Part shown: piece after piece, positions 15,459-23,617 of the stretch
How positions within the stretch are numbered: position 1 is the first letter of the stretch
How the letters are laid out: each line of letters opens with the position of its first letter
Origin: DIGJ01 sp036658435
GTDB taxonomy: Bacteria > Bacillota > Clostridia > Lachnospirales > Lachnospiraceae
DNA: 28,334 bases
Assembly (NCBI GenBank): GCA_036658435.1
Contig: JAVXEO010000025.1
Location: 1-28,334 of the forward strand
Direction of reading: 5' to 3'
The notes under the pieces: generated by a model
The model's database searches: none
What the model saw: the letters and a program-made list of their open reading frames with translations, nothing else
What the model was told of the DNA's origin: nothing
Translations under genes and position numbers: made by a program

Positions 15459-16271
15459 ATGGATAAAAACATTGGTTTTATTGGCGGAGGAAATATGGGA
15501 GGTGCTATCGTTGGGGGAATCTTAGAATCCAAACTGGTTGCCAGGGAAAACATAATGGTTGGGGACTTAAATACCCAGGGCTTAGCACAGTTAAAAGAAA
15601 AATTTGGCATTTCCGTAACAAAAGATAATTTGGAAGTAACAGAAAAGGCGGATATCCTATTTTTATCAATAAAACCCAATGTTTATCCTAAGGTCATTGA
15701 ACAAATTAAAGGAAAAATAAAAAAAGAAACCGTGGTGGTAAGCATTGCAGCGGGTCAGACCATAAAAGCGATAGAAGAAATGTTTGGAAAAGATATAAAA
15801 TTAGTACGTGCTATGCCAAACACACCGGCACTGATTGGAGAAGGAATGAGTGCACTTTGCCCCAACCGAAAGGTAGAAAAAGAGGAATTGAACGAGATTA
15901 TACAGATTTTCAACAGCTTTGGAAAATGTGAAGTGATTCCGGAAACCCTGATGGAAACGGTAATCGGTGTGAGTGGCTCTTCTCCGGCTTACGTGTATAT
16001 GTTTATTGAGGCACTGGCCGATGCAGGCGTTGCAGGAGGAATGCAAAGAGCACAGGCCTATCGCTTTGCATCACAGGCCGTTTTGGGATCGGCAAAAATG
16101 GTGTTGGAATCAGGGCTTCATCCCGGAGAATTAAAGGACATGGTATGCTCACCGGGTGGAACAACCATTGCAGCGGTCATGGAGCTTGAAAAGGATGGTT
16201 TCCGAGGTACGGTTATAAATGGAACGAAGGTATGTATTGAGAAAGCCAAAGAAATGAATACGAGGGCTTGA
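15459..16271 (+). CDS. proC: Pyrroline-5-carboxylate reductase
   Basis: A 270-residue protein that reduces pyrroline-5-carboxylate to proline with NAD(P)H. The Rossmann start is plain (IGFIGGGNMGGAIVGGIL), and the C-terminal family signature GELKDMVCSPGGTTIAAV is intact, as is the MPNTPALIGEGMSAL block. A GGAG site (aaggag) lies just before the ATG. It follows proA by 18 bases and precedes the phosphoesterase gene by 19, forming the last two steps of proline synthesis in one unit. Confidence 0.97.
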   Translation: MDKNIGFIGGGNMGGAIVGGILESKLVARENIMVGDLNTQGLAQLKEKFGISVTKDNLEVTEKADILFLSIKPNVYPKVIEQIKGKIKKETVVVSIAAGQTIKAIEEMFGKDIKLVRAMPNTPALIGEGMSALCPNRKVEKEELNEIIQIFNSFGKCEVIPETLMETVIGVSGSSPAYVYMFIEALADAGVAGGMQRAQAYRFASQAVLGSAKMVLESGLHPGELKDMVCSPGGTTIAAVMELEKDGFRGTVINGTKVCIEKAKEMNTRA

Positions 16272-16290
16272 AAGGAGAAAGGCAGAAAAT

Positions 16291-16839
16291 ATGAAATATA
16301 TGATTGCATCAGACCTACATGGTTCTGCTTACTTTTGTCAAAAAATGCTGGAAGCCTATGAAAGAGAAGAGGCTGAAAAACTTATATTTTTGGGAGACCT
16401 TTTATATCATGGTCCCCGTAATGAATTACCAATAGAATACAATCCACCTAAAGTGATTTCTTTATTAAATGAAAGAAAAAATGAATTTTTGTGTGTAAGG
16501 GGAAATTGTGATGCAGAAGTGGATCAAATGGTACTTACCTTTCCGATCCTGGCGGAGTATGCGCTCTTGTCCATGGATGGACTAACGGTATTTGCAACAC
16601 ATGGACACGTATACAATCGGGAAAATCTTCCGCCACTTAAGAGGGGGGACATCCTTTTACATGGACATACCCATGTACAGGCAATGGAAAAACTGGGGGA
16701 AAATTGGTACTTAAATCCGGGTTCCTTATCCATACCCAAAGAAAATAATGAAAACAGTTATATGATATATCAAGACCGAAACTTTACAATTAAAAATTTA
16801 GAAGGAAACGTAATAAAGGAAATGAAATATGAAATTTAG
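16291..16839 (+). CDS. yfcE: YfcE/MJ0936-type metallophosphodiesterase
   Basis: A 182-residue calcineurin-like phosphoesterase. All metal-ligand blocks are present: D8-x-H10 (SDLHG), G-D36 (FLGDLLYHG), GNCD with N72, THGH (H104, H106) and GHTH (H126, H128). E. coli YfcE hydrolyses phosphodiester model substrates; its natural substrate is not known. Cytosolic, no signal peptide. It overlaps the following hisA-type gene by 11 bases. The symbol denotes the family rather than a proven orthologue. Confidence 0.9.
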   Translation: MKYMIASDLHGSAYFCQKMLEAYEREEAEKLIFLGDLLYHGPRNELPIEYNPPKVISLLNERKNEFLCVRGNCDAEVDQMVLTFPILAEYALLSMDGLTVFATHGHVYNRENLPPLKRGDILLHGHTHVQAMEKLGENWYLNPGSLSIPKENNENSYMIYQDRNFTIKNLEGNVIKEMKYEI

Positions 16840-17599
16840 ACCTTGTATTGATCTCCACAATGGAAAAGTAAAGCAGATTGTTGGAGGAAGCCTGTCAGAT
16901 AAGAAAAATTATGCAGAGGAAAACTTCGTATCCTGTCAAGGAGCTGCTTTTTATGGAGAACTTTATAAAAAATACAATTTAAAGGGAGGCCACATTATTC
17001 TTTTAAATGGAGTTGACAGTGAATATTATGAAGAAGATGTGGTACAGGCAAAAAAAGCACTGAAAGCCTATCCCAATGGACTACAAATTGGTGGAGGAAT
17101 TACGGATAAAAACGCAGCAGAATTTCTGGAGGAGGGAGCTTCTCATGTGATTGTAACTTCCTTTGTTTTTAAGGATGGAAGAATCCATTATGAAAATTTG
17201 TTACGATTGAAAGAGGAAATAGGAAAAGAAAAGATCGTATTGGATTTAAGTGTTAGGAAAAAGGACGGGATATACTATATTGTAACCGATCGATGGCAAA
17301 AATTCACGAAAACGGCACTAAGCCCACAAATAATCCGAGAACTTTCTATGTACTGTGATGAATATTTGATACATGCAGTGGATGTGGAAGGAAAGGCAAA
17401 TGGAATCGAATTAAATTTGATTGATCTGTTATCCCAGACAGACCAAGTTCCCATTACCTATGCAGGTGGTGTGAGCACCTGGGAGGATATACAAAAATTA
17501 CGAGTTCACGGAAAAGGGAAAATTGATGTTACCATTGGAAGCGCATTGGATTTATTTGGAGGGGAAATTTCATTTCATGAATTATTAAAAATGACGTAA
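16829..17599 (+). CDS. hisA: Eukaryotic-type HisA (HIS6-like) ProFAR isomerase
   Basis: A 256-residue (beta-alpha)8-barrel protein for the fourth step of histidine synthesis, the Amadori rearrangement of ProFAR to PRFAR. It matches the fungal and plant HIS6 pattern, not the usual bacterial HisA: FRPCIDLHNGKVKQIVGGSL at the start, then LQIGGGI, ASHVIVTSFVF, IVLDLSVRKKDG, YLIHAVDVEG and VTIGSALDLFGG. Candidate catalytic acids are D8 and D185. Its start lies inside the phosphoesterase gene (11-base overlap). No other his gene is in the window, so it lies outside a his operon. Such bacterial HIS6-type enzymes occur in some Clostridia; I take this to be orthodox function with unusual ancestry. Confidence 0.92.
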   Translation: MKFRPCIDLHNGKVKQIVGGSLSDKKNYAEENFVSCQGAAFYGELYKKYNLKGGHIILLNGVDSEYYEEDVVQAKKALKAYPNGLQIGGGITDKNAAEFLEEGASHVIVTSFVFKDGRIHYENLLRLKEEIGKEKIVLDLSVRKKDGIYYIVTDRWQKFTKTALSPQIIRELSMYCDEYLIHAVDVEGKANGIELNLIDLLSQTDQVPITYAGGVSTWEDIQKLRVHGKGKIDVTIGSALDLFGGEISFHELLKMT

Positions 17600-17832
17600 A
17601 AAAAACAAAACCAGGGGTTCTTTTATAAGAATATTTTCAAAAAAATACAGAATAATGGAAAACAAAAAAGAGGAAAAATTAGGACATAGTACCTATTTTC
17701 TTCTTTTTTTTATATATAATATTAAAAATAGCAGGTACTGGGTAGATAATTTTGTGCAAATATGATAAGATATTAATATGCGGAATTCGAGACCGTGGGG
17801 ATAAAAAGTCTTGGGATAAGGAGATGTATATC
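17600..17832. other. Leader region of the chemoreceptor gene
   Basis: 233 bases without a supported gene. A frame from a TTG at 17752 runs in phase into the chemoreceptor gene, but it has no ribosome site. There is a TATAAT at 17715-17720 without a good -35 box, and a 7-bp inverted repeat agtacct/aggtact (17688-17694, 17733-17739) around it. No c-di-GMP riboswitch is recognisable. Confidence 0.5.
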
Positions 17833-20058
17833 ATGCTTAAAAAGAACAAAAAAGCAAAAATGAAAGAGGAATTATTGGAAAAGAAAGGAGAAATTCGGGG
17901 AGAAATCCATCAGGAAATGGAGGCCGTTCAGGAAGAAGTAATAGCAAAAAAAGAAGGGCTTAGATTAATGGGTGGAATCAAAGCAAAATTGATTGGGGCA
18001 TTTATGATTCCCGTACTGCTGATTATTATATTGGGAGTGACTTCTTATGAGAAGTCTTCCAACGGAATTATTAGTAACTATGAAGCAGCAACCAGTACCA
18101 GCCTGGGTACATTATCAAAATATTTATCATTGGGATTTGATACCGTAGAGTCAAAAGCAACACAGTTTAGCACCAATGATAATATGATGAAGTTTTTCAG
18201 TGGGATTTGGCAAAATGATATTATTGCACAGATTGGAAAAAGAACCGAACTTGAGACTTGGATTTTTTCTAATATGTTAACAGAAAAATTTATGGGAGAT
18301 ATTTTCGTCATTGCAAATTATTCTTCTCCAATTTCTGCAAATGGAAAGCTAACAAAAAATTCTTATGCAAACTTTATGAAGAGCGAAGAATATAAAAAAT
18401 TAAAAGACTCAGGAAAGAGTTCTATTTGGTTAGGAAATCATGATACCATTGATGGAGAGTCTAAAATAAAAACAAAGGAAACGTATGCTCTTTCCTGTAT
18501 AAAGATTATGAATGGTATTACAACAAAGGAGATCGGATATGTAATCATAGATGTGAAGCCGGAATTCATAAAACAGGCATTGTCAGACTGCAAGCTTCCA
18601 GAAGGCAGTATAGCTGCACTGGTAACAGGAGATGGACGGGAGATTTATCCGGATGATGAAGAGATTCCGGAAGGATTTTCCTTTACAGGAGAAGGTTTTG
18701 TAGAAGCAAATTCTGAAAATGGTTCTCGCTATGTTAAATACAATGGAAAGCAGTATTTATTCTTATATTCCAAAGTGGAGACCGGTAATTCTTATGTTTA
18801 TGCATTGGTACCCAAGGCAGCCATAACAAAACAGGCAGCCGATGTTAAGAACTTGACCATACTCATTGTTGTAATTGCTACGATTATTGCCATTTTGTGT
18901 GGAATTATTTTAGCAAGCGGTATTGGCAGCACCATACATAAAATCAATAAAGTTCTTGATAAAACGGCAAAAGGAGACTTGACGGTAAAAGCAGCGGTAA
19001 AACGAAGAGATGAATTTAGAGTATTGGGTGACAGTATTAATAATATGATTGACAGTATGAAGCATTTGATTTTTCAAATGACCGGCGTTAGTCTTCATGT
19101 TTCAAGTTCTGCCAGAGAGGTAGAACAAACTTCCCTTTCTCTCTTAGAAGCAACGAAAAGCATTACCAGTGCAGTAGAGGATATAGAGCAGGGAATTAAT
19201 CAGCAGGCAGATGATGCAGAACAGTGTTTGCACCAGATGAGCGCTTTGGCAGAACAAATTGGAAGCGTTTCCCAAAATGCAGAAGAAATTGACCGCGTTG
19301 CCGGAAAAACAAGAGATACTGTTAAAAAAGGTATTGATATTGTGGGAACACTGGGTACGGCAGCCAAAGATACAACGGAAATCACCGGTGTTGTAATTCA
19401 TGATATTGAAGAGCTGGAGCAGAAGTCGAATTCCATTAATAGTATCGTAAATACCATTAATGACATAGCATCACAGACAAATTTACTTTCTTTAAATGCT
19501 TCCATTGAGGCGGCAAGAGCCGGAGCGGCAGGAAGAGGTTTTGCAGTCGTTGCAGATGAAATCCGTAAATTAGCAGAACAGTCCTCTCAGGCAGCAGGGG
19601 AAATTGGTTCTATTATTTCCCAGATTCAGACACAGACCAAGAGAACGGTTATTAACGCAAAGAAAGCAGAAGATTCGGTTAATTCACAGGAAACTGCCCT
19701 GGAGGACACGGTACAGGTATTTGAGATGATTCAGAAAAGTGTAGACGGATTATCCAAAAATCTGGTTACAATTTTGAGTGGAGTGGGAGAAATACAAAGG
19801 ACAAAAGATGGAACGTTAGAGGCCATCCAGAGTATTTCAGCTACATCTCAGCAAACGGCAGCAGCAGCAACAGAACTGGGTGTAACGGCAGATAATCAGT
19901 TGCATTCGGTAGAAGCTTTGAATACAGCGGCGGAACAGTTGGGAACCGATTCCAAGAATTTGGAAGATGCAGTTCGGATTTTCAAAATTGAACAACAGGA
20001 GAAAGAAAAAAAAGAAATGATAGTGGATTCTACAATAGTAGAAGAGAAAAAAGAATAA
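17833..20058 (+). CDS. Methyl-accepting chemotaxis protein
   Basis: 741 residues from the ATG at 17833, which has aaggag nine bases upstream; a TTG 81 bases earlier is in frame but has no ribosome site. Order: a charged cytoplasmic N-terminal helix (about 1-48), TM1 (AKLIGAFMIPVLLIIILGV), an extracellular sensor domain of about 275 residues, TM2 (LTILIVVIATIIAILCGIIL), HAMP, and the cytoplasmic signalling coiled coil with the highly conserved tip (DIASQTNLLSLNASIEAARA, then GRGFAVVADEIRKLAEQS). It should signal through CheW and CheA to the flagellar motor. The ligand is unknown. No C-terminal receptor-tethering pentapeptide is present. The long N-terminal cytoplasmic helix is unusual. Confidence 0.93.
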   Translation: MLKKNKKAKMKEELLEKKGEIRGEIHQEMEAVQEEVIAKKEGLRLMGGIKAKLIGAFMIPVLLIIILGVTSYEKSSNGIISNYEAATSTSLGTLSKYLSLGFDTVESKATQFSTNDNMMKFFSGIWQNDIIAQIGKRTELETWIFSNMLTEKFMGDIFVIANYSSPISANGKLTKNSYANFMKSEEYKKLKDSGKSSIWLGNHDTIDGESKIKTKETYALSCIKIMNGITTKEIGYVIIDVKPEFIKQALSDCKLPEGSIAALVTGDGREIYPDDEEIPEGFSFTGEGFVEANSENGSRYVKYNGKQYLFLYSKVETGNSYVYALVPKAAITKQAADVKNLTILIVVIATIIAILCGIILASGIGSTIHKINKVLDKTAKGDLTVKAAVKRRDEFRVLGDSINNMIDSMKHLIFQMTGVSLHVSSSAREVEQTSLSLLEATKSITSAVEDIEQGINQQADDAEQCLHQMSALAEQIGSVSQNAEEIDRVAGKTRDTVKKGIDIVGTLGTAAKDTTEITGVVIHDIEELEQKSNSINSIVNTINDIASQTNLLSLNASIEAARAGAAGRGFAVVADEIRKLAEQSSQAAGEIGSIISQIQTQTKRTVINAKKAEDSVNSQETALEDTVQVFEMIQKSVDGLSKNLVTILSGVGEIQRTKDGTLEAIQSISATSQQTAAAATELGVTADNQLHSVEALNTAAEQLGTDSKNLEDAVRIFKIEQQEKEKKEMIVDSTIVEEKKE

Positions 20059-20092
20059 AAAATATTGTAAAAAAATTAAAATAGCAAAATAT

Positions 20093-20127
20093 AAAAAAAA
20101 GCAGTGTTGTCTACACTGCTTTTTTTT
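20093..20127. terminator. Bidirectional terminator shared by the chemoreceptor and yhhQ genes
   Basis: gcagtgt (20101-20107) and acactgc (20113-20119) form a 7-bp stem with a 5-base loop, flanked by eight A on the left and eight T on the right, so it works in both directions. The stop codon and last few codons of the minus-strand gene lie within it. Confidence 0.88.
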
Positions 20128-20815
20128 CGGCAATTCTACGAGCCATGTAAACAACAGGCGTATCCGCAAGACTTGTCACTACGTAGATAATGTAACTTGA
20201 AAAGACGATATTCCATAGGGTCTGCATAGAGTAGACACCATAAAAAGCACAGAAAGTAAATAAAAAGGTATTAAAAAATTGTGAGACAAGTGTAGAAGCA
20301 TTATTGCGCAGCCAAAGGAATTTTCTTCTGTCTCCGGTTATTTTTTCGGTCAATGCCCACCATTTATGGTAAGCCCAGACATCTAATTTTTGTGTGATTG
20401 CATAAACAAGGAGGCTGGCCAACATTAACCGTGGTGTATTAGAAAAAATGGTTTGAATGCTTGGAAAAGCAAAATCGGTGGGGGCAGGAGTGTACAATAG
20501 CCAGGACTGGGATAGCAGAATAAAGGTAATGGAGGTTAAGATACCAATATTCACAGCTTTTTGTGCTTCTTTCTTACCGGATACTTCACTTAAGATATCC
20601 GTAATTAAAAAAGTAGAAGCAAACAAGACATTACCTAAAGTCTGTTCCATACCAAATGCCTGCACGATAATAAGAACTTCTATATTCGCAGCCACGGTAG
20701 CGATAACAGTAAAACAATAGAGTCCATTATTGCCAAAAAGGGAATACCAGATTAATATACCACCGTAGACAGCCACTAAGCTTATAACTAAAATAATTTC
20801 ATTACTTAGATTCAT
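20111..20815 (-). CDS. yhhQ: Queuosine-precursor transporter, YhhQ (VUT_1) family
   Basis: A 234-residue integral membrane protein with about six hydrophobic segments. Family features include FLITDILSEVSGKKEAQKAVNIG, NTPRLMLASLLVYAITQKLDVWAYH, LWLRNNASTLVSQFFNTFLF and the end YVVTSLADTPVVYMARR. E. coli YhhQ imports preQ0/preQ1 for queuosine in tRNA. The ATG at 20815 has aagaagga upstream. Its promoter is at 20879-20907. No preQ1 riboswitch is visible in the leader. The gene ends inside the shared terminator, so its last residues (EKKAV) are encoded by the A-tract and stem. Confidence 0.9.
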   Translation of the reverse strand: MNLSNEIILVISLVAVYGGILIWYSLFGNNGLYCFTVIATVAANIEVLIIVQAFGMEQTLGNVLFASTFLITDILSEVSGKKEAQKAVNIGILTSITFILLSQSWLLYTPAPTDFAFPSIQTIFSNTPRLMLASLLVYAITQKLDVWAYHKWWALTEKITGDRRKFLWLRNNASTLVSQFFNTFLFTFCAFYGVYSMQTLWNIVFSSYIIYVVTSLADTPVVYMARRIAEKKAV

Positions 20816-20878
20816 AAAAATCCTTCTTTCTTTACTGTAACTTGTAATTAAATTTTATAGAAAAATGATGCAAAAGCG

Positions 20879-20907
20879 AGTATATCATAGGAGTAAAGAT
20901 TCTGCAA
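20879..20907 (-). promoter_or_regulatory. Promoter of yhhQ
   Basis: Minus strand: -35 TTGCAG (20907-20902), 17-base spacer, -10 TATACT (20884-20879). The leader is about 55 bases, too short and lacking the pattern for a preQ1 aptamer. Confidence 0.65.
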
Positions 20908-20941
20908 GAAAAAAAATGTAGATACAATGTTACAAAATGAC

Positions 20942-20969
20942 TTGATTTTTTAAAAAAGTATGTTATAAT
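20942..20969 (+). promoter_or_regulatory. Promoter of the SleB-like hydrolase gene
   Basis: -35 TTGATT (20942-20947), 16-base spacer, -10 TATAAT (20964-20969). The start is near 20976, about 42 bases before the ATG. Confidence 0.6.
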
Positions 20970-20980
20970 TGTTACATAAA

Positions 20981-20998
20981 TGTTAACTATGATTAACA
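20981..20998. promoter_or_regulatory. Inverted repeat TGTTAA-N6-TTAACA just after the promoter
   Basis: Perfect 6-bp arms at 20981-20986 and 20993-20998, within the first 25 transcribed bases. Further TGTTA[AC] copies occur at 20929 and 21002. The position suits a repressor operator for the hydrolase gene; the protein is unknown. Confidence 0.45.
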
Positions 20999-21017
20999 CA
21001 ATGTTAAGGAGAATAAT

Positions 21018-21764
21018 ATGAAACTCAGAAAGTTACTAATGTGTTTGTTGGCTTCCATGACGCTTTGTGCAGTGACAGGCATTCACACATATGCAGCAGA
21101 GATAACAGATATAGTGAATGAAAACGAAGCATCTGTTTTAGAAAGTGCAGAAGCAACAGAAGAGCAGAATGTAGATATGCAGAATGTAGCAGCAGAAGAT
21201 CAGATTACAGAAGAAGTGGAAAAAGAGACCGAAGAAATAGAGGAAGAAAGTACGACAGAAGATAAAGATGTAAAAAAAGATAAAGTGGTAAAAAAGAATG
21301 AAACAAAAAAGAAGATAAAAAAGACCACGGAGAAGGCAGCTGCAAAGGCTGTAAAGGAAACAAAAGAGGATTCTTATACAAAAGAAGAACTTCGATTATT
21401 AGCATGTTTGATTTCCTGCGAAGCAGGGGGCGAACCTTATGCAGGAAAATTAGCCGTTGGAATTGTTGTTGTAAACCGAAAAGAATCCAAACTATTTCCA
21501 GGAACCATAAAGGGTGTTATTTATCAGAGCAGTCAGTTTGGGCCGGCAAGAAACGGTTCTCTTGCCAGAGCATTGTCTGATTATGACGATGGACGTTTTA
21601 ACTCAGAGAAAGAAAAAGACTGTATAGAAGCAGCAAAAGAGGCACTTCAAGGAGTAAAGGAAGTTACGTATAATAACAAATCCATTAACCTGGACAATTT
21701 TTTATATTTTAGCGGACGTGTAAGCGGAGCTAAGCTAAGTATAGCAAATCATCAATTCAAATAA
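21018..21764 (+). CDS. Secreted cell-wall hydrolase, SleB/CwlJ-type domain
   Basis: A 248-residue protein with aaggag before the ATG. Signal peptide at 1-27 (LLMCLLASMTLCAVTGIHTYA-AE), then an acidic linker turning to a Lys-rich stretch (about 30-118), then a Hydrolase_2 domain (about 120-248). The candidate catalytic Glu is E135 in ISCEAGGEPYAGKLAVGIVVVNR; other family marks are FPGTIKGVIYQSSQFGPA and the closing LYFSGR. This domain acts as a lytic transglycosylase in spore-cortex enzymes, but it also occurs in vegetative wall enzymes. The lack of a separate peptidoglycan-binding domain and of a nearby ypeB means I do not call it a germination enzyme. Confidence 0.88.
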   Translation: MKLRKLLMCLLASMTLCAVTGIHTYAAEITDIVNENEASVLESAEATEEQNVDMQNVAAEDQITEEVEKETEEIEEESTTEDKDVKKDKVVKKNETKKKIKKTTEKAAAKAVKETKEDSYTKEELRLLACLISCEAGGEPYAGKLAVGIVVVNRKESKLFPGTIKGVIYQSSQFGPARNGSLARALSDYDDGRFNSEKEKDCIEAAKEALQGVKEVTYNNKSINLDNFLYFSGRVSGAKLSIANHQFK

Positions 21765-21798
21765 GAGAATAGCAAATGGTATTTTAAAATATTAGAGA

Positions 21799-21836
21799 AG
21801 AAGTCCTGTATGATTATGCAGGACTTCTCTATTTTT
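21799..21836 (+). terminator. Terminator of the SleB-like gene
   Basis: agaagtcctg (21799-21808) pairs perfectly with caggacttct (21819-21828), loop of 10, followed by ctattttt. A strong intrinsic terminator 35 bases after the stop codon, before glnS. Confidence 0.88.
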
Positions 21837-21920
21837 CATAATAAGGGCTTTTTTAATAATTAAATATGTGGTAGTATAAATAATAAATGCGATTTTAGGA
21901 TTAAAGGAGGAGAAACAACC

Positions 21921-23603
21921 ATGGAAAACGAAAATTCTGCCCTAGAGAAAGAGGTTGTCTCAAAAAATTTTATTGAACAAATTATCGAAAAGGATTTGGC
22001 CGAAGGACATTGCAAAACTGTTGTAACACGATTTCCACCGGAGCCCAATGGATATTTGCATATAGGTCATGCTAAGTCTATTTTACTTAACTGCGGCTTG
22101 GCTAAGAAATATGGAGGAAAATTCAATCTTCGATTTGATGATACCAATCCAACAAAGGAAAAAACAGAATTTGTAGAATCTATAAAAGCAGATGTACAAT
22201 GGCTGGGAGGAGAATTTGAGGACCGTCTTTTCTTTGCCTCTGATTATTTTGACCAGATGTTTGAAGCTGCCGTTCAGCTTATAAAAAAGGGAAAAGCCTT
22301 TGTATGTGACTTATCCCCTGAAAAAATCAGAGAATACCGAGGGACTTTGACAGAACCGGGAAAAAACAGCCCTTACCGTGAGAGAAGCATAGAAGAAAAC
22401 CTGGATTTATTTGAACGTATGAAAAAGGGAGAGTTTGAAGATGGATCAAAAGTACTTCGTGCGAAGATTGACATGAATTCTCCAAACATCAATATGAGAG
22501 ACCCTATAATTTATCGTGTTAGCAGGATGACTCACCATAATACAGGCGATACTTGGTGTGTGTATCCAATGTATGACTTTGCACACCCTATTGAAGATGC
22601 AATTGAAGGAATCAGCCATTCCATCTGTACCTTAGAATTTGAAGACCACAGACCTTTATATGACTGGGTAGTTCGAGAGCTGGAATATGAATATCCGCCA
22701 AAACAGATTGAATTTGCAAAACTATATCTTACCAATGTAGTGACGGGAAAACGATATATTAAGAAATTAGTGGAGGACAAAATTGTAGATGGATGGGATG
22801 ATCCTCGTTTGGTATCCATTGCGGCCCTTCGAAGAAGGGGATTTACACCGGAATCTATAAAACTTTTTATGGAATTGGTAGGAGTATCCAAGGCAAACAG
22901 CTCGGTAGACTATGCCATGTTAGAGTACTGCATCCGTGAGGACTTGAAACTTAAAAGACCTAGAATGTTAGCCGTACTGGATCCAATAAAATTAGTAATT
23001 ACCAATTATCCGGAAAATCAGATAGAATATTTGGACATGCCCAATAATCAGGAAAATGAAGAAATGGGAAGTCGAAAAATACCCTTTAGCCGGGAACTTT
23101 ATATAGATCGAGAAGATTTTATGATAGAACCACCTAAGAAGTATTTTCGACTTTTTCCACAAAATGAAGTTCGCCTTATGCATGCGTATTTTGTTCGATG
23201 TGAAGAGTATATTACGGATGAAACTGGTAAAGTGGTAGAAGTTCGCTGCACTTATGATCCGGAGACAAAAAGTGGAAATGGATTTACCGGAAGAAAAGTT
23301 AAAGGCACCATTCACTGGGTAGAAGCGTCTACTGCAGTAAAAGCAGAAGTTCGACTTTATGAAAACATTGTGGACGAAGAAAAGGGAGTATATAGGGAAG
23401 ATGGAAGCATTAACGTAAATCCCAATTCATTGACCATATTAGAAAAATGTTATGTGGAACCGGCACTTAAGAATGCAAAGGCTTATGATAGTTTTCAATT
23501 TTTAAGACATGGTTATTTTTGTGTAGATTGCAAGGATTCATCCCAGGAACATTTGGTATTTAATCGTATTGTATCACAAAAAAGTTCGTATAAACCGGCA
23601 TAG
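21921..23603 (+). CDS. glnS: Glutaminyl-tRNA synthetase
   Basis: A 560-residue class I synthetase that charges tRNA-Gln. The ATP motif is FPPEPNGYLHIGHAKS (HIGH at 47-50). The catalytic domain is followed by DGWDDPRLVSIAALRRRGFTPESI and the two-part beta-barrel anticodon-binding domain (RELYIDREDFMIEPPKKYFRL; KVKGTIHWV). The KMSKS-loop position reads VVTGKR (T275-G276-K277-R278) where E. coli has VMSKR; the Lys is kept. aaaggagg sits ahead of the ATG. No T-box leader is present in the 80 bases upstream. The enzyme means the organism need not rely only on GatCAB transamidation for Gln-tRNA. Confidence 0.96.
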   Translation: MENENSALEKEVVSKNFIEQIIEKDLAEGHCKTVVTRFPPEPNGYLHIGHAKSILLNCGLAKKYGGKFNLRFDDTNPTKEKTEFVESIKADVQWLGGEFEDRLFFASDYFDQMFEAAVQLIKKGKAFVCDLSPEKIREYRGTLTEPGKNSPYRERSIEENLDLFERMKKGEFEDGSKVLRAKIDMNSPNINMRDPIIYRVSRMTHHNTGDTWCVYPMYDFAHPIEDAIEGISHSICTLEFEDHRPLYDWVVRELEYEYPPKQIEFAKLYLTNVVTGKRYIKKLVEDKIVDGWDDPRLVSIAALRRRGFTPESIKLFMELVGVSKANSSVDYAMLEYCIREDLKLKRPRMLAVLDPIKLVITNYPENQIEYLDMPNNQENEEMGSRKIPFSRELYIDREDFMIEPPKKYFRLFPQNEVRLMHAYFVRCEEYITDETGKVVEVRCTYDPETKSGNGFTGRKVKGTIHWVEASTAVKAEVRLYENIVDEEKGVYREDGSINVNPNSLTILEKCYVEPALKNAKAYDSFQFLRHGYFCVDCKDSSQEHLVFNRIVSQKSSYKPA

Positions 23604-23617
23604 AAGGAGATGGAACA

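Noticed and set aside
17752..17832. N-terminal extension of the chemoreceptor from a TTG start
   Set aside because: No ribosome binding site before the TTG, whereas aaggag is well placed for the ATG at 17833.
20816..20878. preQ1 riboswitch upstream of yhhQ
   Set aside because: The leader is short and lacks the C-rich loop and A-rich tail of preQ1 aptamers.
21837..21920. T-box leader before glnS
   Set aside because: Only about 80 bases remain after the previous terminator, with no T-box sequence or stem.
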